Counted from the first letter of the stretch, positions 7,009-14,478 are shown. The stretch is DNA of 32,861 bases from JBBREP01 sp036501845 (GCA_036501845.1 DASXZO010000039.1:1-32861), one strand, 5' to 3'. Notes: generated by a model not told the origin, from the sequence alone. Numbers and translations are program-made.

Positions 7009-7251
7009 ATGAGCCAGCAGCGCTTGTTCGTGTCGTTCCCGGAGGCCAATGTGCCGCGGCCGATGGTGTACGAGATCGTCACCCGCTTCGATGTGGTGCC
7101 GAACATCCGCCGCGCCAACGTCGAGGACGACCGCGGCTGGATGATCATGGAGCTCGGCGGCGCCGAGGATGCGCGCAACGACGCCATCGCCTGGCTGCGC
7201 GAAGAAGGCTGCATCGTCGACGACATGAGCGGCGACATCGTCGCCGGTTGA
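7009..7251 (+). CDS. Stand-alone NIL-domain protein
   Basis: An 80-residue protein matching the NIL domain, the ferredoxin-like regulatory domain found at the C-terminus of MetN methionine importers and in some ferredoxins. Visible are RLFVSFPEANVPRPMVYEI, an I/V-rich strand with FDVVPNIRRANVEDDRGWMIMEL, and the final helix-strand AIAWLREEGCIVDD. Here it is free of any ATPase. It starts 5 bases after chdC stops, so the two are co-transcribed. By analogy with MetN it could bind an amino acid such as methionine, but ligand and partner are unknown. Confidence 0.75.
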   Translation: MSQQRLFVSFPEANVPRPMVYEIVTRFDVVPNIRRANVEDDRGWMIMELGGAEDARNDAIAWLREEGCIVDDMSGDIVAG

Positions 7252-7253
7252 GT

Positions 7254-7273
7254 GGATCGGGCTGGGCCGATCC
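7254..7273 (+). promoter_or_regulatory. Inverted repeat after the NIL gene
   Basis: GGATCGG and CCGATCC pair perfectly around a 6-base loop, 3 bases past the stop codon. There is no T-run, so it is a weak terminator or an operator for the ammonium transporter gene. Confidence 0.35.
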
Positions 7274-7292
7274 TCTAGCTTGCTGAACCGCA

Positions 7293-7322
7293 GCTGACGG
7301 GAGACTGTCCCGTTGCTGACGG
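7293..7322 (+). promoter_or_regulatory. Hairpin flanked by direct repeats in the amt leader
   Basis: GCTGACGG occurs at 7293-7300 and 7315-7322. Between and partly overlapping them ACGGGA and TCCCGT (7297-7313) form a 6-pair hairpin. The second repeat runs into the ribosome-binding site of amt. Role unknown. Confidence 0.35.
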
Positions 7323-7337
7323 CGAGGGGGCTTGGAC

Positions 7338-8603
7338 ATGCATTACGACTCGGGCTCGGCGGCCTGGGTCCTCGTCTCCGCGGCGCTCGTCATGTTCATG
7401 ACGCCCGGCTTGGCCCTGTTCTACGGCGGCATGGTGCGCGCCAAGAACGTGCTCGCGATGCTCATGCAGAACTTCTTCGCGCTGGGGCTCGTGAGCGTGC
7501 TCTGGGCGATCGTCGGCTTCTCGCTCGCGTTCGGCGGCGGCAACCGTTGGATCGGCAACGCCGACTTCTTCGGCCTGCACGACATTGCCAAGGTGTCGCA
7601 CGTGCCGGGCTATGTGGGGCCGTACGCCCTCGTGGTGCCGCCGATCGTGCTGATGATCTACCAAGCGATGTTCGCGGTGATCACGCCCGCGTTGATCACG
7701 GGCGCGATCGCCGATCGACTGAAGTTCAGCGCTTGGGTGTGGTTCATCGGCTTGTGGTCGGTGCTCGTGTATACGCCAGTGGCCCACTGGGTGTTCTCGC
7801 CGACGGGTTGGTTGTTCCGGCGCGGCGCGCTCGACTTCGCCGGTGGCACCGTGGTGCACATCAACGCCGGCATTGCCGCGCTGGTGGTGGTGCTCGTGCT
7901 CGGCCGACGGCGCGGCTGGCCGCAACATCCGATGCCGCCGCACAACCTGCCGCTCACGTTGCTCGGCACCGGCATCCTGTGGTTCGGCTGGTTCGGTTTC
8001 AACGCCGGCTCGGCGCTCACCACGAAGGACGGCGGGCTGCTCGCGGGCCAGGCATTCGTGAACACGCATCTCGCTGCTGCGGCCGCGATGCTCTCGTGGC
8101 TGCTCGTCGAACGCATCCGCCACGGTCACGCCACCACACTCGGCGCGGCATCGGGTGCAGTGGCGGGACTCGTCGCGATCACGCCCTGCGCGGGCTTCGT
8201 CGGCGGCCTCGCGCCCATCTACATCGGCGCGCTGGCCGGCGCGATCTGCGCGTTCGCCATCGACCTCAAGAACCGCTTCCATTTCGACGACTCGCTCGAC
8301 GTGATCGGCGTGCACCTCGTCGGCGGCATCACCGGCTCCCTGCTCGTGGGGTTCTTCGCCGACAAGTCGGTGAACGCGCTCGGCGCCAACGGATTGTTCT
8401 TTGGTGGCGGTCTGTCGTTGCTCGGTGAGCAGGCGCTCGCGGTCGTCGCCACGATCGCCTACTCCGCGGCCGTGACGTTCGTGATCATCAAGGCACTCGA
8501 CAAGCTGATGCCCGGAGGCATTCGCGTGAGCGAAGAGGACGAGGAGTCGGGGCTCGACCTCACCCAGCACTCCGAGGTGGGGTATGCGATCTCGACGCTG
8601 TAA
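7338..8603 (+). CDS. amt: Ammonium transporter
   Basis: A 421-residue Amt/Rh-family membrane channel with about eleven transmembrane helices that brings in ammonium. Pore landmarks are present: D166 and the first pore His H174 in LDFAGGTVVHINAG, the second pore His H326 in DVIGVHLVGG, the Phe gate in YQAMFAVITPA and the conserved GFNAGS. The C-terminal cytoplasmic tail contains GGIRVSEEDEESGLDLTQHSEVGY, the family's PII-contact segment. The ATG at 7338 lies 8 bases after GGCGAGGGGG; a TTG two codons earlier is too close to that site. It forms an operon with the PII gene 15 bases downstream, the standard arrangement in which PII plugs the channel when nitrogen is plentiful. Confidence 0.97.
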   Translation: MHYDSGSAAWVLVSAALVMFMTPGLALFYGGMVRAKNVLAMLMQNFFALGLVSVLWAIVGFSLAFGGGNRWIGNADFFGLHDIAKVSHVPGYVGPYALVVPPIVLMIYQAMFAVITPALITGAIADRLKFSAWVWFIGLWSVLVYTPVAHWVFSPTGWLFRRGALDFAGGTVVHINAGIAALVVVLVLGRRRGWPQHPMPPHNLPLTLLGTGILWFGWFGFNAGSALTTKDGGLLAGQAFVNTHLAAAAAMLSWLLVERIRHGHATTLGAASGAVAGLVAITPCAGFVGGLAPIYIGALAGAICAFAIDLKNRFHFDDSLDVIGVHLVGGITGSLLVGFFADKSVNALGANGLFFGGGLSLLGEQALAVVATIAYSAAVTFVIIKALDKLMPGGIRVSEEDEESGLDLTQHSEVGYAISTL

Positions 8604-8618
8604 CGAAGGGATGGACCG

Positions 8619-8957
8619 TTGAAGCTCGTCGTCGCGATCATCAAGCCGTTCAAGCTCGATGAAGTGAAGGCAGCGTTACAGGCGTCGGGCATCCCGGGTC
8701 TCACGATGAGCGAGGCCCAGGGCTACGGGCGCCAGCGCGGTCACACCGAGGTGTACCGCGGCGCGGAGTACCGGATCGACTTCGTGCCGAAGGTGCGCAT
8801 CGAGGTGCTCTGCAACGACGACGATGCGCTCGACGTGGCCGATCGCATCATCGAAACCGCGCGCACCGGAAACATCGGTGACGGCAAAGTGTGGGTGCAG
8901 CCAATCGACCAGCTGTGGCGCATCCGCACCGGCGAGATCGGCCCCGACGCACTTTGA
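8619..8957 (+). CDS. glnK: PII nitrogen-signalling protein
   Basis: A 112-residue trimeric PII protein that senses ATP/ADP and 2-oxoglutarate and gates the adjacent ammonium channel. The family start KLVVAIIKPFKLDEVK, the T-loop GYGRQRGHTEVYRGAEYR with the modifiable Tyr51, the B-loop region ETARTGNIGDGKVWV and the closing RIRTGEIGPDAL are all present. In actinobacteria Tyr51 is adenylylated rather than uridylylated. The TTG start sits 8 bases after GAAGGG. A closer ATG at 8611 opens only a three-codon frame and is rejected. Its TGA stop overlaps by one base the dispersed repeat copy B. Confidence 0.96.
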   Translation: MKLVVAIIKPFKLDEVKAALQASGIPGLTMSEAQGYGRQRGHTEVYRGAEYRIDFVPKVRIEVLCNDDDALDVADRIIETARTGNIGDGKVWVQPIDQLWRIRTGEIGPDAL

Positions 8958-9075
8958 CCCCCGCTCGCCTGCGCTCGCGCCCCCGGGGGCGTCTGGACGC
9001 TCGCTGGCGCTTGCCGGCCCGCTCTGCACTCATATCGCTCGTCCCTCGCTCCTGAGCTGCTCCGCTCGCCTCGGC
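8957..9075 (+). repeat. Dispersed intergenic repeat, copy B
   Basis: About 119 bases, inverted relative to the plus-strand landmarks of copies A and C. Its ACCCCCGCTCG end begins on the last base of the glnK stop codon. It contains the palindromes GCCCCCGGGGGC and GCGTCTGGACGC, so an RNA copy could fold. Confidence 0.88.
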
Positions 9076-9104
9076 TCGTCGCAATGGAGGCAATACCCGG
9101 CCCG

Positions 9105-9110
9105 TAGGAT
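9105..9110 (+). promoter_or_regulatory. -10 box of the Nudix gene
   Basis: TAGGAT placed exactly 6 bases before the GTG start at 9117, so the transcript probably begins at the start codon. Confidence 0.5.
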
Positions 9111-9116
9111 CGGCAC

Positions 9117-9809
9117 GTGAGCGAAGCCGAACCCGAGCATCATCCGAACGCCTCTGACCTCCTGCGCTGGTCGGAGGCGCTCGCAGGTATTGCCCGCACC
9201 GGCCTCGGGTTCACGCAGAGCCTCTATGAACGCGAGCGCTTCGAAGAGGTGCTGCATGTGGCGTCGGACATACGTGAGACCGTGATGTCCGACCTCACGT
9301 CGGAGCAGCTCTACGACGAGTGGCTGTCGACGGTGGGCATGGGCGTGGCGGGATACCAGACGCCGCGCACCGCGGTGGCCGCAGTGGTGGGCAACGACCA
9401 GGGCGAGATCCTGCTCACCCAGCGCGCCGACTCGGGGTGGTGGCTGTATCCCGTCGGCTGGGCCGACATCGGCTACTCGCCGTCCGAGGTGGCGATGAAA
9501 GAAGTGCACGAGGAGACGGGCATCGAATGCGAGCCGGTCGCGCTGATCGCGGTGCTCGACGGCCTGCGCCTCGGCTTCTCGCGCCACCCGCTCTACACGC
9601 TGGTGTTCCACTGCCGCATGGTCGGCGGCGAGCTGCAGGGCCATCCGCTCGAGACCCGCACCGTCGGTTTCTACGCGCGCGAATCGTTGCCGCAGCCGCT
9701 CGCGGGCGCGCAGCGCTGGGTGGATCTCGCCTTCGCGGCAATCAACGGCGAGCAGCGTCCGTGCAGCTTCGACCCGCCGCGTGAGCCTGTGTGGAAGGGC
9801 AGCGAGTAA
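9117..9809 (+). CDS. Nudix hydrolase with N-terminal helper domain
   Basis: A 230-residue pyrophosphohydrolase. Residues 10-75 (LLRWSEALAGIARTGLGF and YERERFEEVLHVASDI) match the N-terminal dimerisation domain found in the MutX/YjhB-like group that acts on nucleoside diphosphates linked to another group. The Nudix fold follows from about residue 82. The Nudix box, around residues 114-136, keeps the metal-binding KEVHEETG core but is imperfect: Lys replaces Arg, and a Tyr (IGYSPSE) stands where the first Glu of GX5E normally is. Substrate cannot be told. GTG start, no Shine-Dalgarno, leaderless-type promoter. It lies between the glnK repeat and convergent minus-strand genes. Confidence 0.88.
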   Translation: MSEAEPEHHPNASDLLRWSEALAGIARTGLGFTQSLYERERFEEVLHVASDIRETVMSDLTSEQLYDEWLSTVGMGVAGYQTPRTAVAAVVGNDQGEILLTQRADSGWWLYPVGWADIGYSPSEVAMKEVHEETGIECEPVALIAVLDGLRLGFSRHPLYTLVFHCRMVGGELQGHPLETRTVGFYARESLPQPLAGAQRWVDLAFAAINGEQRPCSFDPPREPVWKGSE

Positions 9810-9815
9810 GGCGCG

Positions 9816-10328
9816 TCAGTCGGAGAGTGCGTCGCGGAGCAGGCTGGCGATGTCGACCGTGCCGTGCGACTGTTCCCACGCGTCGCCGATGGCCTGGTGG
9901 TCGACGAGGCCGTAGCGATCGGGCGCGATGCCGAGCGCGGTGCCGGCTGCGGTTGCGAGCGGGCCGGGCTCGATGTCGTCGTCGTAGGCCGCGAAACATT
10001 CGAGGCCACCCCACAGCTCGTCGATGCGCCGGCGTTCGTCGCCGATCTCGATCGCATCGTCGTTCCCCGACCCCGTCGACAGTGCGGCGATCACGGTCTC
10101 CCACACGTCGTAATGCGAGGCGCCGCGTGGCGTGGCGTAGTTCGCCACGGGATGGAGCCGCCATTCGACCATGATCTCGCCCTCGCCACTCACTTCGGGG
10201 CCGTCGGGTGTGAGCCACGTCTGGCTGCCGTTCACGTAGCTGTCCACAGGCGCGCCGAGCTGTGCGTCGAGCGCGAGCAACAGGGCAGGAGTGGTGTTCC
10301 AGAGCGCGGTCGCGATCCGTTCCGTCAC
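9816..10328 (-). CDS. Hypothetical protein, 170 residues
   Basis: Not recognised. The protein begins TERIATALWNTTPALLLALDAQLG, has a central Trp-rich part (QTWLTPDGPEV, IMVEWRLHPVANYATPRG, YDVWETVIAAL) and an acidic C-terminal half (ECFAAYDDDIEPGPLATAAG, WEQSHGTVDIASLLRDALSD). It looks soluble, with no signal peptide or membrane segment. Codon use is typical of the neighbours, which supports a real gene. The frame stays open further upstream to 10535, but that part runs over the next gene in a different frame. The GTG at 10328 has a TACGTT hexamer 8 bases before it and is the best start. It is convergent with the Nudix gene (6-base gap) and may be expressed with the double-HTH gene behind it. 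Confidence 0.65.
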   Translation of the reverse strand: MTERIATALWNTTPALLLALDAQLGAPVDSYVNGSQTWLTPDGPEVSGEGEIMVEWRLHPVANYATPRGASHYDVWETVIAALSTGSGNDDAIEIGDERRRIDELWGGLECFAAYDDDIEPGPLATAAGTALGIAPDRYGLVDHQAIGDAWEQSHGTVDIASLLRDALSD

Positions 10329-10336
10329 GCGAAGGG

Positions 10337-10342
10337 AACGTA
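10337..10342 (-). promoter_or_regulatory. Putative -10 box of the 170-residue hypothetical gene
   Basis: TACGTT on the minus strand, 8 bases before the GTG at 10328. Confidence 0.35.
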
Positions 10343-10426
10343 GTTGCTCGCTCTTTTCCGATCCCGAAAACCCCCTATGCAGGGAGAAATGGCGCAGGAA
10401 CCCACCGACCGCCTCTTGGCGACCGT

Positions 10427-10771
10427 TCAGTGACCGCGCTTGTAGCGGGCGATCTGTTCGACCTGCTCGAGATACGCGGGGCGGCGCCGGAAGCGGGCGG
10501 CGAGCTCGTCGATGTTTACGCCGTCGTCGCGCCACCGCAGCACGCGGCGCTCGATCGCTGTGAGCTCCGTGCCGTCGCGGGTGGTGGCGGGTTGGACATC
10601 GGCCTGGCGCGGGAGCTGGGACCAGTCGCGCACGTTGCGCACCGTGCGTGGCGTGCGCCGGAAGCGCCAGGCGATCTCCACGTCGTCGGCGCCGGCGGCC
10701 GTGAGCTTGCGCATGCGCCGTTCGATCGGTCGCAAGTGCTGATCGTGCGTGGCGTCGACTGCGTCCATCAC
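10427..10771 (-). CDS. Small protein with two helix-turn-helix repeats
   Basis: About 114 residues made of two similar halves. Residues ~20-52 (ERRMRKLTAAGADDVEIAWRF then RRTPRTVRNVRDW) and ~71-104 (ERRVLRWRDDGVNIDELAARF then RRRPAYLEQVEQI) share the layout E-R-R, a helix, a turn, an I/L-A-x-R-F-R-R-x-P segment and a recognition-like helix. This is the look of sigma-70 region-4 or Trp-repressor-type HTH units duplicated in tandem, so DNA binding is likely. It carries many Arg residues. The GTG at 10771 is 7 bases after TACGGT; the ATG one codon later is the alternative. It is transcribed divergently from the metallo-beta-lactamase-fold gene. Function unknown. Confidence 0.68.
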   Translation of the reverse strand: MMDAVDATHDQHLRPIERRMRKLTAAGADDVEIAWRFRRTPRTVRNVRDWSQLPRQADVQPATTRDGTELTAIERRVLRWRDDGVNIDELAARFRRRPAYLEQVEQIARYKRGH

Positions 10772-10778
10772 CTTGTGC

Positions 10779-10784
10779 ACCGTA
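10779..10784 (-). promoter_or_regulatory. Putative -10 box of the double-HTH gene
   Basis: TACGGT on the minus strand, 7 bases before the GTG at 10771. It decides for that start over the adjacent ATG. Confidence 0.4.
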
Positions 10785-10849
10785 CCCCTGTATGTGGCGT
10801 TTCGGTCACGCAGCTGTGTGTGCCATGAAAGCCCAGGCGGGCGCCCAGG

Positions 10850-10855
10850 TACCCT
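10850..10855 (+). promoter_or_regulatory. Putative -10 box of the metallo-beta-lactamase-fold gene
   Basis: TACCCT, 7 bases before the ATG at 10863, with no Shine-Dalgarno between. Confidence 0.4.
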
Positions 10856-10862
10856 TGGAACC

Positions 10863-12068
10863 ATGACCAACGCGGTGACCACTGGCACCGACGACACGAA
10901 CGACCAACCGCCGCCTCGACCGAAGAAGTCGGAGCAAGAACCGGCGTCCGAGGAGATCATCGAGGTCGCGCCGGGGATCTTGCGCATGCAGCTGCCGATC
11001 TGGATGCCCGGCCTCGGCCACGTGAACATGTACGGCATGGTCGACGGCGATGGCGTCGCTCTCATCGACCCGGGCCTCCCCGGCCCGCAGTCGTGGCGCG
11101 CGCTGCGCAAGCGGCTGAAAGATGCCGGGATCCCGATGAAGCGCGTGCACACGGTGATCGTCACGCACTCACATCCCGACCACTTCGGCGGCGCCGGCCG
11201 TCTCGCGCGCGAAGCCGGCGCGCGACTCGTCACACACCACGCGTTCTCGACGTGGACGGTGAAGGGCCCCACTACCGCGCAGGGCGCGCTCAGCGAAGAG
11301 GCGGCGCGCCGACTCGAGCTCGAAGCAGCGATGTTCGCGCAAACGTCCGACGTGCACCCCGACGAGATCCCCACCATCGACCAGGTGCCCGATGTGGTGC
11401 ACGACGACACCGACGAGATCGAGACCACGTCGAAGCCGTGGAAGGGCACCACGCCGTGGGGCGCGCCGAACAACGGACCGCCGCTCAAGCGTCGGCTCGT
11501 GATCCGCGGTTTGCGCTTCCTGTTCGACGCGCCGCGGCCTACGCATCGCGTGCACCACGCCGATCGCATGACGCTCGCCGGGCGCGAATGGTGGTGCATC
11601 CACACGCCCGGCCACACCGTCGACCACCTCTGCCTGTTCGATCCCGAGACGGGCACGCTGCTGTCGGGCGACCACGTGCTGCCCACGATCACGCCGCACG
11701 TGTCGGGCGTGCAGAAGGGCGACTCGCTGAAGTCGTACCTCGCCACGCTCGACCTCGTCGCCCGCCTGCCTGGTGTCGCGCAAGGCCTGCCTGCACACGG
11801 CAAGCCCTTCGACGACGTGCCCGCGCGCGTCGAAGCGATCAAGGACCACCACGCCGAGCGCATGGAGATGCTGCGCGACGCAGGCCTTGCGCTCGGACCG
11901 GCCACTGTCACCGACCTGTCGCACGAGGTCTTCCCGAAGCGGCACTGGGGCACGATGGCCGAGTCGGAGACGTTCGCCCACCTCGAGCACATGGTGCATG
12001 CGGGTCTGGCCGAGAGCTGGCGCGACAGCGACGGCTATCTCGAATACCGCGTGGCCCCGCGCAACTGA
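10863..12068 (+). CDS. Metallo-beta-lactamase-fold hydrolase
   Basis: A 401-residue cytoplasmic metallohydrolase. The di-zinc site is complete: THSHPDHFGG (H102, H104, D106, H107), TPGHT, LSGDH and a final PAHG. A hydrophilic N-terminal tail of about 30 residues rich in Pro, Lys and Glu precedes the fold. A long insert between the second and third metal motifs (about residues 130-230, including EIPTIDQVPDVVHDDTDEIETTSK) is unlike lean glyoxalase-II enzymes. A C-terminal helical region (VFPKRHWGTMAESETFAHLEHMVHAGL) resembles the winged-helix tail of LACTB2-like members, which act on RNA or thioesters. The substrate cannot be told. Leaderless-type ATG start. Confidence 0.85.
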   Translation: MTNAVTTGTDDTNDQPPPRPKKSEQEPASEEIIEVAPGILRMQLPIWMPGLGHVNMYGMVDGDGVALIDPGLPGPQSWRALRKRLKDAGIPMKRVHTVIVTHSHPDHFGGAGRLAREAGARLVTHHAFSTWTVKGPTTAQGALSEEAARRLELEAAMFAQTSDVHPDEIPTIDQVPDVVHDDTDEIETTSKPWKGTTPWGAPNNGPPLKRRLVIRGLRFLFDAPRPTHRVHHADRMTLAGREWWCIHTPGHTVDHLCLFDPETGTLLSGDHVLPTITPHVSGVQKGDSLKSYLATLDLVARLPGVAQGLPAHGKPFDDVPARVEAIKDHHAERMEMLRDAGLALGPATVTDLSHEVFPKRHWGTMAESETFAHLEHMVHAGLAESWRDSDGYLEYRVAPRN

Positions 12069-12080
12069 TCGACGCCGCGA

Positions 12081-12086
12081 TAGAAC
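12081..12086 (+). promoter_or_regulatory. Putative -10 box of the M20 peptidase gene
   Basis: TAGAAC, 6 bases before the GTG at 12093. The final base departs from TAnnnT. Confidence 0.3.
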
Positions 12087-12092
12087 GGGCGC

Positions 12093-13433
12093 GTGCCCGA
12101 TATTCGCGACGATCCCAGCGAAGAGGTTGCCGACCTCCTCATTCATCTGATCCGCAACGAGTGCGTGAACGACGGCCATGAGGAGTCGGGTCACGAGGCC
12201 CGTTCGGTCGACGTCCTCGCGCAGTACCTCGGCAACGCCGGGCTCGACACGGAGCGCTACGAACCTCGCCCGGGGCGTGAGAGCCTCGTCGCGCGCATCG
12301 AAGGCAGCGATCCGAACGCACCGACGCTGCTGCTGATGGGCCATACCGACGTGGTGCCGGCGAACCCCGACGGTTGGTCGCGCGCGCCGTTCGGTGGCGA
12401 ACGCGTCGATGACGAGATCTGGGGCCGCGGCGCAGTCGACATGTTGAACCTCACGGCGTCGATGGCGGTGGCGTTCAAGCGGCTCGCGGCGAGCGGCTTC
12501 ACGCCGAAGGGCACGCTCGTGTATCTCGCGGTCGCCGACGAAGAGGCGCTCGGCACGTGGGGCGCGGGGCATCTCGTCGACCACGAGCGCGACGCGGTGA
12601 TGGCCGACTACGTGATCACCGAGGCCGGCGGCTTCCAGGTGCCGAGCGCGGCAGGACCCCGTCTCCCTGTGATCGTGGGCGAGAAGGGCTCGTATTGGTG
12701 CCGCATCACAGTGCCGGGCACGCCGGGGCACGCGAGCCAGCCGTTCCGCACCGACAACGCGCTGGTGAACGCGGCCGAGGTGGTGCACCGGCTGTCGGAG
12801 TATCGCCCGGCCACCGTGGTGCACGACACCTGGCGGCGCTTCATCGAAGGCGTGTTCCCGCCCGAGATCGCCGAGCCGCTCACCGACGAGGCGCGCCTCT
12901 ACGACTTCTGCGGCCAGCTCCCGGTGGGGCTGGCGCGCCAGGCCCACGCGTGCACGCACACCACGTTCGCACCCACGGTGATCAGCGGGGGCACGAAGAC
13001 GAACGTGATTCCCGACGAGGTGAGCATCGACGTCGACATTCGCACGCTGCCTGGCCAGACCGGTCGCGACGTCGAGCGCATGCTCGAAGAAGCGCTCGGC
13101 GAGTTGCGCGCCACGGTGCACGTGAGCGCGTTCGACGACAACGAATCGACGTCGTCACCCGCCGACACGCCATTGTGGGACTGCCTTGATCGCGTGACCA
13201 GTGCGATGGTGGCCGACTCGGCTCTGGTGCCGTTCCTCACGGTGGGCGCCACCGACGCGCGTTTCTTCCGGCGAGCCGGCTCCACCGCCTACGGCTTCGG
13301 TCTGTTCTCGCGCCGGCTGAGTTTCGAGGACTACGCGTCGATGTTCCACGGCAACGACGAGCGTGTCGACGTCGAGTCGTTGAAGATGTCGACCGAGCTC
13401 TGGGAAGCCGTTGCCCGCGACCTCCTGAACTGA
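12093..13433 (+). CDS. M20-family metallopeptidase / deacylase
   Basis: A 446-residue member of the ArgE/DapE/ACY1/CPG2 family that removes an acyl or aminoacyl group with a di-zinc centre. Metal and catalytic residues are in place: H84 and D86 in MGHTDVVPA, D116 in GRGAVDM, the catalytic Glu pair E150-E151 in ADEEALG, and a late His in MFHGNDERV. The dimerisation domain begins near GEKGSYWCRITVPGTPGHASQP. The exact substrate cannot be told; generic dipeptidase-like members of this length occur widely in actinobacteria. It starts 24 bases after the preceding hydrolase and has its own leaderless-type promoter. Convergent with the PAC2 gene. Confidence 0.9.
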   Translation: MPDIRDDPSEEVADLLIHLIRNECVNDGHEESGHEARSVDVLAQYLGNAGLDTERYEPRPGRESLVARIEGSDPNAPTLLLMGHTDVVPANPDGWSRAPFGGERVDDEIWGRGAVDMLNLTASMAVAFKRLAASGFTPKGTLVYLAVADEEALGTWGAGHLVDHERDAVMADYVITEAGGFQVPSAAGPRLPVIVGEKGSYWCRITVPGTPGHASQPFRTDNALVNAAEVVHRLSEYRPATVVHDTWRRFIEGVFPPEIAEPLTDEARLYDFCGQLPVGLARQAHACTHTTFAPTVISGGTKTNVIPDEVSIDVDIRTLPGQTGRDVERMLEEALGELRATVHVSAFDDNESTSSPADTPLWDCLDRVTSAMVADSALVPFLTVGATDARFFRRAGSTAYGFGLFSRRLSFEDYASMFHGNDERVDVESLKMSTELWEAVARDLLN

Positions 13434-13446
13434 TCGCGCCGGGCGG

Positions 13447-14424
13447 TCAGGGGTTGCCCTCTTCGCCTTGGCGGCGGAGAAAGCGCTCGAACTCGGCGGC
13501 CAGCGCGTCGCCGCTCGGCAACTGGTCCTCGTCGAAGACGTCGTCGTCATCGTCTTCGTCGTCGGCATCGTCCTCGTCGGTGTCGATCACGTCATCGAGC
13601 GCGGCGAACAGATCGTCGTCGCTCACGTCGTCATCGTCATCGGCGGCGCCGGCGGGATCGTCGTGGCGGGCTTCGAGCTGGTGCACGTAGGCGACGAGGT
13701 CGCCGTCGGTCTCCATCACCGAATTCACCTGCTCCACCCAGCCGTTAGCGGCCACGCGCATGTTGCGGAGGTCGAGTGGTAGGTCGAGCAACTGCGCGAG
13801 CCGCTCGAGCAGCGCGAGCGTTGCCTTCGGGTTCGGCGGGCTCGACACGTAGTGGGGCACCGGAGCCCACAACGACGCGCACGACAAGCCCTCGCGCTTG
13901 CACGCGTCCGAGAGCACGCCGACGATTCCCGTGGGGCCTTGGTAGCGCGAGCGTTGGAGCCCGAGATGGCGCGCGGTACCCGGGTCGCTCGCGGTGCCGG
14001 TGATCGGGGTGTCGCGCGTATGCGGCGTGTCGCCGAGGAGCGCGCCGAGCGTGACTGCGAACGCGGTGCCGAAGCTGCGCGCGGTGCCGAGGATCTCGTG
14101 GCAGAACTGCGGCCAGTGCAGGTTCGGCTCGATCCCGAGTGCGAGTACGAGATCGCGCGGGCCACCGGCCACCCGCGCCGTGTAGATCCGCGTGCTCGGC
14201 CAGCGCAAGGTGCGCACCACGCCGTTGCTGATCTCCACGTGCGGCCGCGCGGCCTGGAAGTCGAAGTACTCCTGCGGATCGAGTTCGCGCACCTCGTCGG
14301 CGTCGAAGGCCCGCAGCAGGAAGCGCAGGGCGTCCGACGCGGCGTTGCCGGCATCGTTCCAACCCTCGAACGCGGCGACCAGCGCCGGATCGCGCAGGTC
14401 GCGCAGCGGGGCCTCTTCGCTCAC
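13447..14424 (-). CDS. PAC2-family protein with Asp-rich insert
   Basis: 325 residues of the PAC2 (proteasome-assembly-chaperone-like) family. The signature AAFEGWNDAGNAASDAL opens the domain; FDFQAARPHVEISNG, LVLALGIEPNLHWPQF, ALLGDTPHTR and WAPVPHYVSSPPNP follow. In actinobacteria such proteins are widespread, and a link with the proteasome is supposed rather than proven. Before the C-terminal helix (ALAAEFERFLRR) lies a strongly acidic stretch, residues about 262-303, made largely of Asp and Glu, probably disordered. GTG start; TAACCT lies 9 bases upstream. It sits downstream of the phosphotransferase and whiB on the same strand but has its own promoter-like hexamer. Confidence 0.88.
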   Translation of the reverse strand: MSEEAPLRDLRDPALVAAFEGWNDAGNAASDALRFLLRAFDADEVRELDPQEYFDFQAARPHVEISNGVVRTLRWPSTRIYTARVAGGPRDLVLALGIEPNLHWPQFCHEILGTARSFGTAFAVTLGALLGDTPHTRDTPITGTASDPGTARHLGLQRSRYQGPTGIVGVLSDACKREGLSCASLWAPVPHYVSSPPNPKATLALLERLAQLLDLPLDLRNMRVAANGWVEQVNSVMETDGDLVAYVHQLEARHDDPAGAADDDDDVSDDDLFAALDDVIDTDEDDADDEDDDDDVFDEDQLPSGDALAAEFERFLRRQGEEGNP

Positions 14425-14433
14425 AGCAACCTG

Positions 14434-14439
14434 AGGTTA
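14434..14439 (-). promoter_or_regulatory. Putative -10 box of the PAC2 gene
   Basis: TAACCT on the minus strand, 9 bases before the GTG at 14424. Confidence 0.35.
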
Positions 14440-14478
14440 CGGCGCCACGCGCGTCACTGGTATTGCCCCGGCCCGCAT

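Noticed and set aside
7254..7337. GlnR or NtrC-type operator before amt
   Set aside because: No match to the GlnR half-site pattern or to a sigma-54 promoter was seen.
11169..13121. 650-codon open frame on the minus strand
   Set aside because: It lies antisense to two well-supported genes (metallo-beta-lactamase fold and M20). Its translation is Arg/His/Val-rich without any domain, typical of antisense frames in GC-rich DNA.
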